Below, piece after piece: positions 50,820 through 60,103 of a DNA stretch of 64,000 nt. The DNA is from an uncultured Selenomonadaceae bacterium. Its GTDB lineage: Bacteria; Bacillota; Negativicutes; Selenomonadales; Selenomonadaceae. The notes below the pieces were generated by a model. That model searched no databases, was not told the origin of the DNA, and worked only from the letters and a program-made list of their open reading frames with translations. The stretch covers positions 81,364 to 145,363 of the forward strand of contig CAJOCQ010000004.1 in NCBI GenBank assembly GCA_905233135.1, read 5' to 3'. Positions within the stretch are counted from its first letter, which is position 1. Every line of letters starts with the position of its first letter. The position numbers and the translations under genes were made by a program.

Positions 50820-52670
50820 ATGGCTATTTTCAAATTAAAACCTGCTTGCAAAGATTATCTTTGGGGCGGGCATAGGTTGGTTGAAGAATACGGCGTCGAA
50901 TATGACGGCGCAATTTTGGCAGAGGCTTGGGAACTTTCGGCGCACCCCGCAGGCGCGTCTGTCATTACCAACGGCGAATACGCGGGCAAAACTTTAACAG
51001 AATATCTTGACGCGGAAGGGCTTGAAGTTTTGGGTACGCACTGCCGCCGCTTCAGAGAATTTCCTATCCTTACAAAATTTATTGACGCCAAAGACAATCT
51101 GTCAATTCAAGTGCACCCTTCCAACGCCTACGCTTTAAAAAATGAGGGGCAATACGGCAAGACCGAAATGTGGTATGTGCTTGACGCGGAGGACGGCGCG
51201 TTTTTATATTACGGTTTCAAGCAGGAAATTTCTAAAGAAGAATTCGCGCAGCGTATCAAAGAAAATACCTTGCTTGAAGTTTTAAACGCCGTGCCCGTCA
51301 AAAAAGGCGATGTACTTTTCATTGAAAGCGGAACTTTGCACGCAATAGGCAAGGGTATTTTAATTGCCGAAATTCAACAAAATTCAAACGTAACTTACAG
51401 AATTTACGATTACGGCAGAGTCGGCGCGGACGGCAAAAAACGCGATTTGCACATTGAAAAGGCGTTGGCTGTTACCAACAGAATACCGATTGTTAAAAGT
51501 TCTGAAAGTTATCCGCACGTTGCAGACTGCGATTATTTCACTGTTGACAAATTAAACCTCGACGGCAAATTAACTTACCGCGTGCAAGGCAACGTTAATG
51601 AAAAATCTTTCTTAAGCATTTTGATTTTGGACGGCGCGGGCGTTATCAGCAGCAAGGGCGAAAAACTTTCCTACAAAAAAGGCGATTCATTTTTCTTGCC
51701 TGCCAACAGCGGCGATTGGCAAATTGAGGGAACTTGCGACGCACTTTTAACTACAATTCGTGAAAAGGCGAATCCAATTCGCGTTGGTGTAAATATTGGA
51801 AGTTCCGAAATTCAAATGGGTATTGTCAACGAACAAAATCAGCTGATTAAAATTAAAAAATATCCTACCAATCCTAAACGCCCTGCGCGAGAAATTATCG
51901 ACGAAACAGCCGAAAATATTTTAAAACTTTTGGCAGAAAATGATATTCCGCTTGAACAGTGCGTAGGAGTCGGCGTTGGTGTTCCCGGCACGATTGACAG
52001 ACGCAAGGGTACGGTTGTTTATTCAAATAATATTCGTTGGGAAGATGTGCAACTTACAAAAACGCTCGGCGAAGTTATTCCTTGTCCCGTAAGAATTGCG
52101 AACGACGCAGATTGCGCGGCATTGGGCGAAGCAGTTGCAGGAGCGGGCAAAAATTTTTCTGACGTTGTAATGTTTACGCTCGGCAACGGCGTAGGCGGCG
52201 GAATTATTTTAAACGGCGAAATTTTTGAAGGCGGGATAATGGGCGGCAGTGAAGTCGGGCACCAAGTTATAAGAGTACACGGCAGGTTATGTACCTGCGG
52301 GCGTAAAGGTTGCCTTGAGGCGTATGTTTCAGTTCCCGCGCTGTTGAAGGCGGCGGCTCAAGTTGCAGGCAAAGAATTGACGCTTGAAGAAATTTTCACG
52401 CTTGCCAAAAATGAAAACGTCGAAATGATGGAAGTTGTTGAACAATATACTTTAATGCTCGGTCAAGGGATTGTTAATATTGTCAATATGTTCCGCCCGC
52501 AATTAATTTTGCTCGGCGGCGCAATGAGTGCTTACGCAAAAGATTTTATTGAACCGCTTACAGATATTTTGAAAGAAGATTGTTTCGGCGGCGTCCACGC
52601 TCCAATCCCGCAAATTGCAATAGCCGAACTCGGCAGTAACGCGGGAATGATTGGAGCCGCTAATTTGTAA
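50820..52670 (+). CDS. mannose-6-phosphate isomerase and ROK kinase fusion
   Basis: 616 residues from ATG 50820 (GAAAGGAG SD). The N-terminal 320 residues are type I phosphomannose isomerase: DNLSIQVHPSNAYA and KTEMWYVLDAEDGA zinc ligands, SGTLHAIGKG. From about 322 a ROK domain follows: VGVNIGSSEIQMGIV, PGTIDRRKGTV and a complete zinc motif CTCGRKGCLEAY, pointing to a sugar kinase such as glucokinase or fructokinase. The fusion would connect fructose 6-phosphate, mannose and phosphorylation of free sugar in one chain. Both halves look intact. Confidence 0.88.
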   Translation: MAIFKLKPACKDYLWGGHRLVEEYGVEYDGAILAEAWELSAHPAGASVITNGEYAGKTLTEYLDAEGLEVLGTHCRRFREFPILTKFIDAKDNLSIQVHPSNAYALKNEGQYGKTEMWYVLDAEDGAFLYYGFKQEISKEEFAQRIKENTLLEVLNAVPVKKGDVLFIESGTLHAIGKGILIAEIQQNSNVTYRIYDYGRVGADGKKRDLHIEKALAVTNRIPIVKSSESYPHVADCDYFTVDKLNLDGKLTYRVQGNVNEKSFLSILILDGAGVISSKGEKLSYKKGDSFFLPANSGDWQIEGTCDALLTTIREKANPIRVGVNIGSSEIQMGIVNEQNQLIKIKKYPTNPKRPAREIIDETAENILKLLAENDIPLEQCVGVGVGVPGTIDRRKGTVVYSNNIRWEDVQLTKTLGEVIPCPVRIANDADCAALGEAVAGAGKNFSDVVMFTLGNGVGGGIILNGEIFEGGIMGGSEVGHQVIRVHGRLCTCGRKGCLEAYVSVPALLKAAAQVAGKELTLEEIFTLAKNENVEMMEVVEQYTLMLGQGIVNIVNMFRPQLILLGGAMSAYAKDFIEPLTDILKEDCFGGVHAPIPQIAIAELGSNAGMIGAANL

Positions 52671-52685
52671 CTGGAGAAAAATTTT

Positions 52686-53879
52686 ATGCTGTTTGCTATA
52701 AATGTTGCAGGGATATTTGTATTTTTGGGAATTGCAATTTTTTTCTCAAGAGACAGGGCGAAAATTAATAAAAAAACAGTTGCAACACTTTTAGTTTTTA
52801 ATTTAATAATTGCCGCGTTTTTGACAACTTCGCCAATAGGGCGTGAAATGATTCTTGCAGTATCTGCCGCCCTAAACAAAATTATTGCAATTTCATATGA
52901 AGGCGTGGCGTTTGCAATTCCAAATTGGGTAAACGTGCCGCAAATGAATTTCGTAACTTCAGCGTTAATGCCGCTTTTAATGATTATGCCTTTAATGGAC
53001 ACGCTTACATATTTTGGAATTTTGCCGAAAATAATTGAGACAATCGGCAAAGGTTTAAGCTACCTTACAAAGTTACCAAAATTTGAATGTTTTTATTCGA
53101 TTGAAATGACGGTACTCGGTGATACTGAAGCAATTCCAATATCACGTTTTCAGTTGCAGAAAATGTCAAGTACGCGTTGTTTAACAAATGCAATGATGTC
53201 GATGAGTTGTATTTCGGCGGCAATTTTAGGCGCGTATGTTCAAATGATGCCTGAAGAATTTATTTTGACGGCAGTACCGCTGAACATTATAAACGCGCTG
53301 ATAATTTCGCACATTTTAAACCCGCTGGAAGTTCCACCGGAAGAAGATTATATCGTTAAAATCGAAGGCGAAAACAAGCCGAGTTTTTTTGTATTTTTGG
53401 GCAATTCGATTGTCGGCGCGGGCAAATTAATTTTTATAATTACGGTTATGGTAATTGCGTTCGTCGCGCTTGCGAAGTTAATCAACGCGGGCTTGGCTTT
53501 AATCAATCCCGCAATCAGTTTGGAATCAATTTTGGGCTTGATAATGTTCCCGTTTGCAATGCTTTTGGGGCTTGAACCGGCGGAGGCTTTACAAGTCGGC
53601 GAATTTATGGGCTTGAAATTGGTTACGAATGAATTTGTAGCGATGCTTTCTGTACAAAGTTTACTGCCGAATTTTAGCGAACATATGAAGGCAGTTTTGA
53701 CGGTCTTTTTGACAAGCTTTGCAAATTTAGGGTCCGTCGGGATAATAATCGGCTTATTTCAAGGAATTGTCAGCACAGAAAAAGTTGAGTACATTTCCGC
53801 CAATTTGAAATATCTTGTAATTTCGGGGATTTTGGTTTCTTTAATGTCGGCGGCTATGGCGGGGATTTTTATTTGGTAA
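52686..53879 (+). CDS. NupC-family nucleoside transporter
   Basis: 397 residues, about ten membrane helices. N-terminal and core features of concentrative nucleoside transporters (CNT): LTTSPIGREMI and EMTVLGDTEAIPISRF, corresponding to the GQTEAP substrate region. It imports nucleosides with H+ or Na+. Sequence has the FxxxLP region before this motif. Follows the ManA-ROK gene by 15 bases. Confidence 0.8.
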   Translation: MLFAINVAGIFVFLGIAIFFSRDRAKINKKTVATLLVFNLIIAAFLTTSPIGREMILAVSAALNKIIAISYEGVAFAIPNWVNVPQMNFVTSALMPLLMIMPLMDTLTYFGILPKIIETIGKGLSYLTKLPKFECFYSIEMTVLGDTEAIPISRFQLQKMSSTRCLTNAMMSMSCISAAILGAYVQMMPEEFILTAVPLNIINALIISHILNPLEVPPEEDYIVKIEGENKPSFFVFLGNSIVGAGKLIFIITVMVIAFVALAKLINAGLALINPAISLESILGLIMFPFAMLLGLEPAEALQVGEFMGLKLVTNEFVAMLSVQSLLPNFSEHMKAVLTVFLTSFANLGSVGIIIGLFQGIVSTEKVEYISANLKYLVISGILVSLMSAAMAGIFIW

Positions 53880-53894
53880 ATTGTCTTTATTAAA

Positions 53895-54077
53895 TGTTCT
53901 TTCTTTTTCCGAAGCAAAAAAGAAAGAACCAAAGAAAAGTGCTTTTTTTCCCGCCCGTCAGGGCCGCTCGGTTTCTGTACGCACGTAGTAACAGGCGGCC
54001 CCCTTTGGGGCCTCTACTTTTTCTGACGCATCTAAGTTACCGTGCGCTGCGGCTTTAGTGACGGGCGGCTTTTTCTA
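53895..54077 (+). repeat. interspersed structured repeat, copy I (core type I)
   Basis: Arm GTTCTTTCTTTTT with AAAAAAGAAAGAAC, differing from copy A on both strands of the stem. Core CCGCCCGTCA (53951-53960) to TGACGGGCGG (54059-54068), with inner GGCCCCCTTTGGGGCC. It is the only copy placed in the same sense as its flanking genes. Confidence 0.9.
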
Positions 54078-54097
54078 TTCCCTAGTGCCTTAAATTA

Positions 54098-54805
54098 ATG
54101 GTAAAAATTATGCTTGAACAAATTACAAATGTTTTAAAATTTATTCAAACGACGCTGATTTATATTGTATACCCGCCGATTTGTCCCGTCTGCAAAGAAA
54201 TTGTTGACGAACGACACAAGCTCTGCGAATCCTGCGCGAGGGAAATTATTAAACTCGACGAAGAAAAAATCATCCCTGCGCCAATAAGCGGCGTTATGCG
54301 CGTTACAAAATATCGAAATGGTACAAGGCAGCTTTTACGCGCGTTAAAATTTGACAACAATACAAACGTGCTTGCCGCTCTTCAAAGTATCCTTTATGAC
54401 GTTGGCAGCCGCCCCGAAATTGATAATTTTTTGTCAAAAGTAAATATTGCAACGTATGTACCGCTGCACGAAAAAAGATTGAAAAAGCGCGGCTACAATC
54501 AAACCGAATTAATTTTCAAAGATTGGCTGACTTCTAAAAATTTGCCCGCTGAAAATTTGTTAATCCGCACGAAGGCAACGCCGCACCTTTACAGCTACAA
54601 TCCCGCCGAGCGTAAGGAAATTTTGAAGGGCGCGTTCAGCTTGGCGGAAGGCGTCAACGTTGCAGGCAAAAATATTTTGATAGTTGACGATATTTTTACA
54701 ACGGGCGCAACTGCGGCGGGTTGTGCGGAAGTTTTGAAAAACGCGGGCGCAGCGAAAATTTTTATGCTTGCGTTTGCGTCAGATTTTGGAGAGCAATTTT
54801 TATGA
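54098..54805 (+). CDS. comF: ComF-family phosphoribosyltransferase-like protein
   Basis: 235 residues. N-terminal double zinc ribbon CPVCKEIVDERHKLCESCA, then a PRTase fold with the PRPP loop ILIVDDIFTTGATAAGCAE. Homologues function in natural transformation and DNA repair. ATG at 54098 or 54110; neither has a strong SD because the repeat ends just upstream. Its stop overlaps the next gene by four bases. Confidence 0.88.
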   Translation: MVKIMLEQITNVLKFIQTTLIYIVYPPICPVCKEIVDERHKLCESCAREIIKLDEEKIIPAPISGVMRVTKYRNGTRQLLRALKFDNNTNVLAALQSILYDVGSRPEIDNFLSKVNIATYVPLHEKRLKKRGYNQTELIFKDWLTSKNLPAENLLIRTKATPHLYSYNPAERKEILKGAFSLAEGVNVAGKNILIVDDIFTTGATAAGCAEVLKNAGAAKIFMLAFASDFGEQFL

Positions 54806-55248
54806 GCAAATCTTTTCGCAGTCTTGCCGGCTTCGGTAAACGAATGGAGTATTATTTTATAGGGCAAATGTTGCGCGAAGGACTTGAATGTTATGTTCCT
54901 TTGGTTGACGATAACGGCGTTGATTGTATTATAAAAAAGTCTGACGGTACTTTTATAGAAATTCAAATTAAAGCGCGTTCAAAGGACGTTAAACAAGGCG
55001 ACGCCGCTTTATTTTCGGCTATTGAACATTCTGCACGCGCCAATTATTATTTTATATTTTATTCGGAGCGGCTTGATTGTATGTGGATTTTGTCTTCAGA
55101 AGAATTTTTGAAAGAATGCGTTACAAATAAAAACGGTAAAAACGTTGGCAAGCACAGCATTTGGTTTAACGGTTGCAAAAATAATCGGGAATATTGCAAG
55201 CCGAAATTTGACAAGTACATTTGCAAGGATTTTTCTAAATTTAAATAG
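54802..55248 (+). CDS. PD-(D/E)xK nuclease-like protein
   Basis: 148 residues from ATG 54802 (GGAGAG SD), overlapping comF. A compact fold with the active-site pattern GVDCIIKKSDGTFIEIQIKA, in which Asp, Glu and Lys are spaced as in PD-(D/E)xK enzymes. The rest is a short helical and strand region. It may be a DNA or RNA nuclease or a degenerate member. Tight coupling to comF suggests a role in DNA uptake or repair. Confidence 0.68.
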   Translation: MSKSFRSLAGFGKRMEYYFIGQMLREGLECYVPLVDDNGVDCIIKKSDGTFIEIQIKARSKDVKQGDAALFSAIEHSARANYYFIFYSERLDCMWILSSEEFLKECVTNKNGKNVGKHSIWFNGCKNNREYCKPKFDKYICKDFSKFK

Positions 55249-55260
55249 TGAGGGCTGAAA

Positions 55261-55599
55261 ATGCACGAAGCAACATTGGCAGAAAATATTTTACAAATCG
55301 CGCAGGACGTAGCCGCCGAAAATCACGCGCAAAAAATTTTGGCGGTAGGTTTAAAGCTCGGCGAAATGGCGGGCGTCGAAGTTGACGCGCTGAAATTTTC
55401 TTTTGACGTTCTCAAAAAAAATACAATCGCCGAAAACGCCGAATTGAAAATTAATCGCGTCCCGATTCAAGCGCAATGTAACAAGTGCGGAAAAATTTTT
55501 ACCGTTGCAAGTTACAATTTTTTTTGCCCCGAATGTGACGGGATTTTAATTTTGCAGAGCGGGCGCGAACTTTTAATTGAGTTCGTCGACTGCGAATAG
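55261..55599 (+). CDS. hypA: hydrogenase nickel-incorporation protein HypA
   Basis: 112 residues. Starts MHEATLAENIL, where His2 is the nickel ligand, and has a zinc site CNKCGKIF and FFCPECDG. It delivers nickel to NiFe hydrogenase. The other hyp genes and a hydrogenase are not in the window. Confidence 0.92.
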   Translation: MHEATLAENILQIAQDVAAENHAQKILAVGLKLGEMAGVEVDALKFSFDVLKKNTIAENAELKINRVPIQAQCNKCGKIFTVASYNFFCPECDGILILQSGRELLIEFVDCE

Positions 55600-55611
55600 G
55601 AGGAAAATTTT

Positions 55612-56463
55612 TTGGCAACGATTAAAGCGCACATTAAAAACATTGCACTTTCACATACAATTTTTGATTTACCGTTTGCATTTATGGCGGCGTTGCTTGC
55701 GTCGAACGGGCAAGTTGACGCGCGGACACTTTTTTTAATAGCGTTGGCTGTAACTTCGGGGCGCGCGGCGGCGTTGGCTATTGATAATTTGGCAGATTTA
55801 AAATTTGACAAATTGCAGCCGCGTATGAAAAATCGAATGATGGTACGCGGAATAATTTCAAAATCTGAAGCGTTACTTTTTATAATCGGCTGCCTGCTGA
55901 TAATGGTTGTAACTGTCGCGCAGTTGCCGCCAATCTGTTTAAAACTTTTGCCGCTTGCCGCGTTGCCTTTCATAATTTATCCCTTTACAAAAAGATTTAC
56001 GGGATTTTGTCACGTATTTTTGGGCGTGGCAATAGCAATGGCACCTGCGGGCGGTTGGGTTGCAGTTACGGGCGAAATTTTTTCTGTACCGATGATAATT
56101 TTATGTTTGGCGGTAGTTTTTTGGATGGCGGGATTTGATACAATTTACGGCTTGCAGGACGAAAAATTTGACAGGGCGCACGGCTTGCACTCAATGGCTA
56201 CCGAATACGGCGCAAAGGGCGCGTTCAAAATTTCTAAATGGTTTCACGTCCTCTGCATAATTTGTTTTTTGGTGTTAGGAATAATTTTAGATTTAAAGGG
56301 GATTTATTATTTTGGCGTAGGAATTGCAACGGGGACTTTGATTTATCAGCGCAGCATTGTTACGCCGAAAGATTTTTCACGAATTACTCAAAGTTATTTT
56401 ATGCGAAACGGGATTGTTTCAGTTGCAATTTTAATTTGTACGTGGCTGAATTACGTTTGGTAA
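55612..56463 (+). CDS. UbiA-family prenyltransferase
   Basis: 283 residues, TTG start after AGGAGG, eight or nine membrane helices. First Asp-rich loop AIDNLADLKFDKLQPRMKNR and second DTIYGLQDEKFDRAHGLHS fit UbiA enzymes, which attach a prenyl chain to an aromatic acceptor. Could serve menaquinone or ubiquinone-like synthesis; the acceptor is unclear. Adjacent to hypA by proximity only. Confidence 0.87.
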   Translation: MATIKAHIKNIALSHTIFDLPFAFMAALLASNGQVDARTLFLIALAVTSGRAAALAIDNLADLKFDKLQPRMKNRMMVRGIISKSEALLFIIGCLLIMVVTVAQLPPICLKLLPLAALPFIIYPFTKRFTGFCHVFLGVAIAMAPAGGWVAVTGEIFSVPMIILCLAVVFWMAGFDTIYGLQDEKFDRAHGLHSMATEYGAKGAFKISKWFHVLCIICFLVLGIILDLKGIYYFGVGIATGTLIYQRSIVTPKDFSRITQSYFMRNGIVSVAILICTWLNYVW

Positions 56464-56505
56464 CTTTACGTAACTTTACGATACAAATTTAAAGGAGGTT
56501 TTAAA

Positions 56506-56859
56506 ATGCAGATTAATCCTGTTAACGGTTGGAGCAAAAATTTTACCGCGTACGAAAATTCGCAAGACGATTACTCAAAAACTTTTTCAAAAGTTCTAGA
56601 CAACGTCAAACACGGCAGGGCGGCTGACTACGACGCCGAAAATATTCAAAATCAAAAAGTTCAAACAATGACGCAAATTTTATCTGACGGCTCAACTTTG
56701 GTTACGGTGTACGACGAACGCGGCAAAGTTATTTCTCAGCATAAAACCGCCGCCATTCGCGCAGATTCTGACGCACAAATTTTAAGCACTAAAGTTGAAG
56801 AAAATTTCGGTCTTGACGAACTTTCAAATTTCAATCTTGTAAATATTTATTTTCGGTAA
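56506..56859 (+). CDS. hypothetical protein
   Basis: 117 residues, AAAGGAGG before ATG. A beta segment TQILSDGSTLVTVYDERGK near the middle is the only notable part. No signal peptide, membrane segment or cysteines. Not recognised. Followed by a terminator. Confidence 0.7.
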   Translation: MQINPVNGWSKNFTAYENSQDDYSKTFSKVLDNVKHGRAADYDAENIQNQKVQTMTQILSDGSTLVTVYDERGKVISQHKTAAIRADSDAQILSTKVEENFGLDELSNFNLVNIYFR

Positions 56860-56867
56860 AAATTTTT

Positions 56868-56893
56868 CAGGCAGGGAACCTGCTTTTTTATTT
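56868..56893 (+). terminator. intrinsic terminator
   Basis: AGGCAGG pairs with CCTGCTT (GCAGG/CCTGC stem, three-base loop) and is followed by TTTTTTATTTT. Confidence 0.85.
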
Positions 56894-57004
56894 TAAGGTT
56901 AAAAATTATTAAGGCGCAGTTAAATCTGCGCGAAAAATATTGACGCAAAAAAAGTTGCCTTGTATTATTTGCAAGGTGATTTTTTTTTATTGGGGGGAGT
57001 TGGA

Positions 57005-58735
57005 ATGTTCAAAGACACTGTAAAATTTTTTTCAGAGAGTTATAAGCCGCACAAAAAAATTGTAGCGTTCGTAATTTTGGGGTCATTGGCGGCAGCGGGG
57101 CTCGGCTTAATTGCGCCAATGCTGATTCGCTACATTATGAGTGAACTTTTGCCGCGAGGAATTTCTCAAGAAATGATAATGACGGCGGGCGGCTTATTTT
57201 TAATTTACGCGGCGAATTATTTTTTAAATTACAAAGTTGAATTCTTCGGGCGCGGTATGGGCGCAAAAATTGAATTTGCAATGCGTGAAAAGCTTTTTAG
57301 GCACTTACTGCGAATGGGCTATTCATTTTTCGATAACGCAAAAAGCGGGCAACTTCTTTCAAGGCTCGTCAATGATATTTCCGAAGTCGGCAATTTAATG
57401 TTTGCAGTACCGCACTTGCTGATAACTTGCGCCGTTACAATTTTTGGTTCAACGATTTTAATTTTTTACTTAAATTGGCAACTTGCAAGCGTTGTAACAA
57501 TTTTGCTGATTGTAAAAACTTTTCAAGTTATGAAAATGAATCGTGATATGAAAAAAATGTTTATGGCGGCGCGTGAAAATACGGGCGATTTAAGCGGGCA
57601 AATTTCAGAAAGTTTGCAGGGAATCCGCCTTGTAAAAATTTTCAACAATGAAGAAATTGAACTGCAGAAAATGTTGCAGGCGGGCGAAAATCTTTTATCA
57701 GTTCAAAAAAAATCTTTCGGCACCGTCGGCAAACTTCACGGCGGTATGGATTTTTTTTCAAACTTAATGAACTTGACAATTACAATTTTGGGCGGCGCGT
57801 TAATCAGTTTAAAATTAATGACAATCAGCGATTTAATAGCGTTCCTGCTGTATATGATGCTTTGTATGCGCCCTGTCTTTCAAATTATGATGATGACTGA
57901 AATTTATCAGCGCGGAATGGCGGGCGTCCAACGCTACAAAGAATTAATGGATTTGCCCGAATCAAGCGAATTGTCTGCAGAAAGAATTTCAAAACTTGAA
58001 AGCGTCGACAAGCAAGCTATAGAATTTTCGCACGTCAATTTTTCCTACGAAAACGGCTTGACGATTTTTAACGATTTTAATTTAAAAATTGCAGCGGGCG
58101 AACATATCGGAATTGTCGGAATGACGGGCGGCGGCAAAACTACTCTTTGCGAACTTTTGCTCGGTATGTACGATTTAAACGGCGGCAAAATTTCAATCAA
58201 CGGCAAAGATATTAAAACCGTCAAAACTGAAAGCCTTCGCCGTGAAATTGGAATGATTCAGCAAGATACATTTTTATTTTCTGCAAGCGTCAAAGAAAAT
58301 ATTGCATACGGGCGCGCAGATGCTACTGACGCGGAAATTATTGAGGCGGCGAAACTTGCAGAGGCGCACGAATTTATTTCTGCGCTGCCCAACGGCTACG
58401 ATACTTTCATTGGAGAGCGCGGCGTCAAACTTTCGGGCGGGCAAAAACAACGTTTAGCTATTGCAAGAATGTTTCTGCGCAATCCCAAAATTTTAATCCT
58501 TGACGAGGCAACTTCCGCGCTTGATAATGAAACTGAAAGGCAAATTCAACGCGCAATGCAAAAACTTTCAGAAAACCGCACAACAATTACAGTTGCGCAC
58601 AGATTGGCGACAGTTCGCAATTCAAACAGAATTTTGGTACTTGAAAACGGCGCAATTACCGAAGAAGGCACGCACGAAAATTTAATTGCAAAGCACGGCG
58701 TTTATTACAATCTTTCAAAAAATATTGCCGCTTAA
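57005..58735 (+). CDS. ABC exporter, fused membrane and ATPase domains
   Basis: 576 residues from ATG 57005 (GGGGGGAG SD). Six membrane helices (ABC_membrane), then the ATPase: Walker A GMTGGGKTT, signature LSGGQKQRLAIARMF, Walker B ILILDEATSALD, and switch His in TVAHRLATV. MsbA/LmrA-type exporter, as a homodimer or heterodimer. Substrate unknown. The next gene begins 24 bases later. Confidence 0.9.
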   Translation: MFKDTVKFFSESYKPHKKIVAFVILGSLAAAGLGLIAPMLIRYIMSELLPRGISQEMIMTAGGLFLIYAANYFLNYKVEFFGRGMGAKIEFAMREKLFRHLLRMGYSFFDNAKSGQLLSRLVNDISEVGNLMFAVPHLLITCAVTIFGSTILIFYLNWQLASVVTILLIVKTFQVMKMNRDMKKMFMAARENTGDLSGQISESLQGIRLVKIFNNEEIELQKMLQAGENLLSVQKKSFGTVGKLHGGMDFFSNLMNLTITILGGALISLKLMTISDLIAFLLYMMLCMRPVFQIMMMTEIYQRGMAGVQRYKELMDLPESSELSAERISKLESVDKQAIEFSHVNFSYENGLTIFNDFNLKIAAGEHIGIVGMTGGGKTTLCELLLGMYDLNGGKISINGKDIKTVKTESLRREIGMIQQDTFLFSASVKENIAYGRADATDAEIIEAAKLAEAHEFISALPNGYDTFIGERGVKLSGGQKQRLAIARMFLRNPKILILDEATSALDNETERQIQRAMQKLSENRTTITVAHRLATVRNSNRILVLENGAITEEGTHENLIAKHGVYYNLSKNIAA

Positions 58736-58759
58736 AAAATTTTGTGTAGGGAAAAAATT

Positions 58760-59566
58760 ATGCCGAATTATAACAACGCGGATTTACTTGACGGGATAGA
58801 AATTTTTTTCAACGCAATAAAAGCAAAATGTTTAGGCTATGAAGAATACGCGGCGGAAATTATAAAGTCGCGCGGCTTTTTGTTGGAAGACAACGCGCTG
58901 ATTTTGAGCGATAATTCACATAAGGACGACGCCGATTATTTGAATAAACTTTTGACAAAAGAAAATATCGGCAAGGTTGAAGGCAACAAGATAATTATTT
59001 TTCCCGGCGGCGATGTTGAAAAAATTTTTTATTCAAACATTATTGGCGGAAGTGAATCCTGTCTTGCTTATGGAATAACTTTCAAGCAATTTCTTTATTA
59101 CAATTTTGCGCCAAAAGTGCCTGTTGTATTGTTGGAAAAATTTATAGCAAGATATGTTAAAGCAATATCTGCTTGCGGCGTACAAACTCGCGGTTCTTGC
59201 GACGGCAACCATAATGACAGACGAGGGCGCAAGCTTTCTATTGAAATTTCAGGTGAACATTATGCACTTTGGCACAAAATAATTTGCAAAAAATGTTTGG
59301 CTGACAAATTTAATCTGCACCGGAATGAAGGATATGATAAAATTGAACTTAATCAAATGACTAAATGGAAAACTTACATTGAGTTAAACCGCGCCGCCGA
59401 ATTTTTGTACAATCATCGCCTGGAAATAAGAGCAATTCGGCGTAAAGCGTCTGACGAAATTATTAACAATATGACAAAAAAATTATCTGACGCGGAATTG
59501 GCGGAAATGTTTGAGAGAAATGCAAATAAACTTTTCGACGATTTAAAAAGAAATATCCGAACTTAA
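58760..59566 (+). CDS. unrecognised protein with a Cys motif
   Basis: 268 residues from ATG 58760 (GGGAAA SD). The centre has VKAISACGVQTRGSCDGNH, a Cys-Gly-rich turn, and then KIICKKCLADKF with a CxxC. The C-terminus is helical. Cys-x(n)-Cys and His residues suggest metal binding. No domain recognised. Follows the ABC exporter. Confidence 0.68.
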   Translation: MPNYNNADLLDGIEIFFNAIKAKCLGYEEYAAEIIKSRGFLLEDNALILSDNSHKDDADYLNKLLTKENIGKVEGNKIIIFPGGDVEKIFYSNIIGGSESCLAYGITFKQFLYYNFAPKVPVVLLEKFIARYVKAISACGVQTRGSCDGNHNDRRGRKLSIEISGEHYALWHKIICKKCLADKFNLHRNEGYDKIELNQMTKWKTYIELNRAAEFLYNHRLEIRAIRRKASDEIINNMTKKLSDAELAEMFERNANKLFDDLKRNIRT

Positions 59567-59582
59567 AAAATTTTTTCGGCAG

Positions 59583-59613
59583 TTGAAAATTTCGCCAAAT
59601 GTGTTATTATAAT
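59583..59613 (+). promoter_or_regulatory. candidate promoter of the PTS IIA gene
   Basis: TTGAAA and TATAAT are separated by 19 bases, slightly long, about 40 bases before the PTS IIA start. Confidence 0.4.
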
Positions 59614-59653
59614 CAAAAAATTTTTTGGAAATTTTGAGAGGAGCGTTTATTTA

Positions 59654-60103
59654 ATGTTTGCGATAATTATCGGAACTCACGGCGAATTTGCCAACGGAAT
59701 TTTGGAATCCGCGCAAATGATTTTGGGCGAAGATTTAGTTAAAAACGGCGTACGCGCAGTTATTTTAAAACGCGGCGAAGGTCCCGAAAATGTCATTGAA
59801 AAATACAAAAAAGCTATTGAAGAACTCGGCAGCCCCGAACGTGTTTTATTCTTGAACGATCTGCGCGGCGGCACTCCCTACAACGCGGCAAGCACTTTGG
59901 CTGTAGGCGACGAACATTACGGTATTGTTGCAGGCGTAAATTTCCCAATGCTTATCGGTATGATTCAGGAACAAATGACTGACGACGGCTCGGCAACTAT
60001 CAAAGAACTTATGCAAAAAGCCGTTGACGCCGGCAAAGACGGCATTATTCCTACAAGTTACGATGATTTGAATACTCCTTCCGAAGACGAAGACGATTTA
60101 TAA
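59654..60103 (+). CDS. PTS mannose-type EIIA protein
   Basis: 149 residues. Active-site His in IIIGTHGEFANGILE and the LNDLRGGTPYNAAS block are typical of EIIA-Man (ManX/AgaF). An acidic C-terminal tail (PSEDEDDL) is unusual. No EIIB, EIIC or EIID gene is adjacent, so it may regulate rather than transport. Confidence 0.9.
   Translation: MFAIIIGTHGEFANGILESAQMILGEDLVKNGVRAVILKRGEGPENVIEKYKKAIEELGSPERVLFLNDLRGGTPYNAASTLAVGDEHYGIVAGVNFPMLIGMIQEQMTDDGSATIKELMQKAVDAGKDGIIPTSYDDLNTPSEDEDDL

Noticed and set aside
7036..54077. CRISPR array
   Set aside because: The repeats are 120-195 bases, dispersed over 47 kb and structured, without spacers or cas genes.
7036..54077. Insertion sequences
   Set aside because: No transposase frame or target-site duplication could be shown for any copy, so only non-autonomous mobility is considered.
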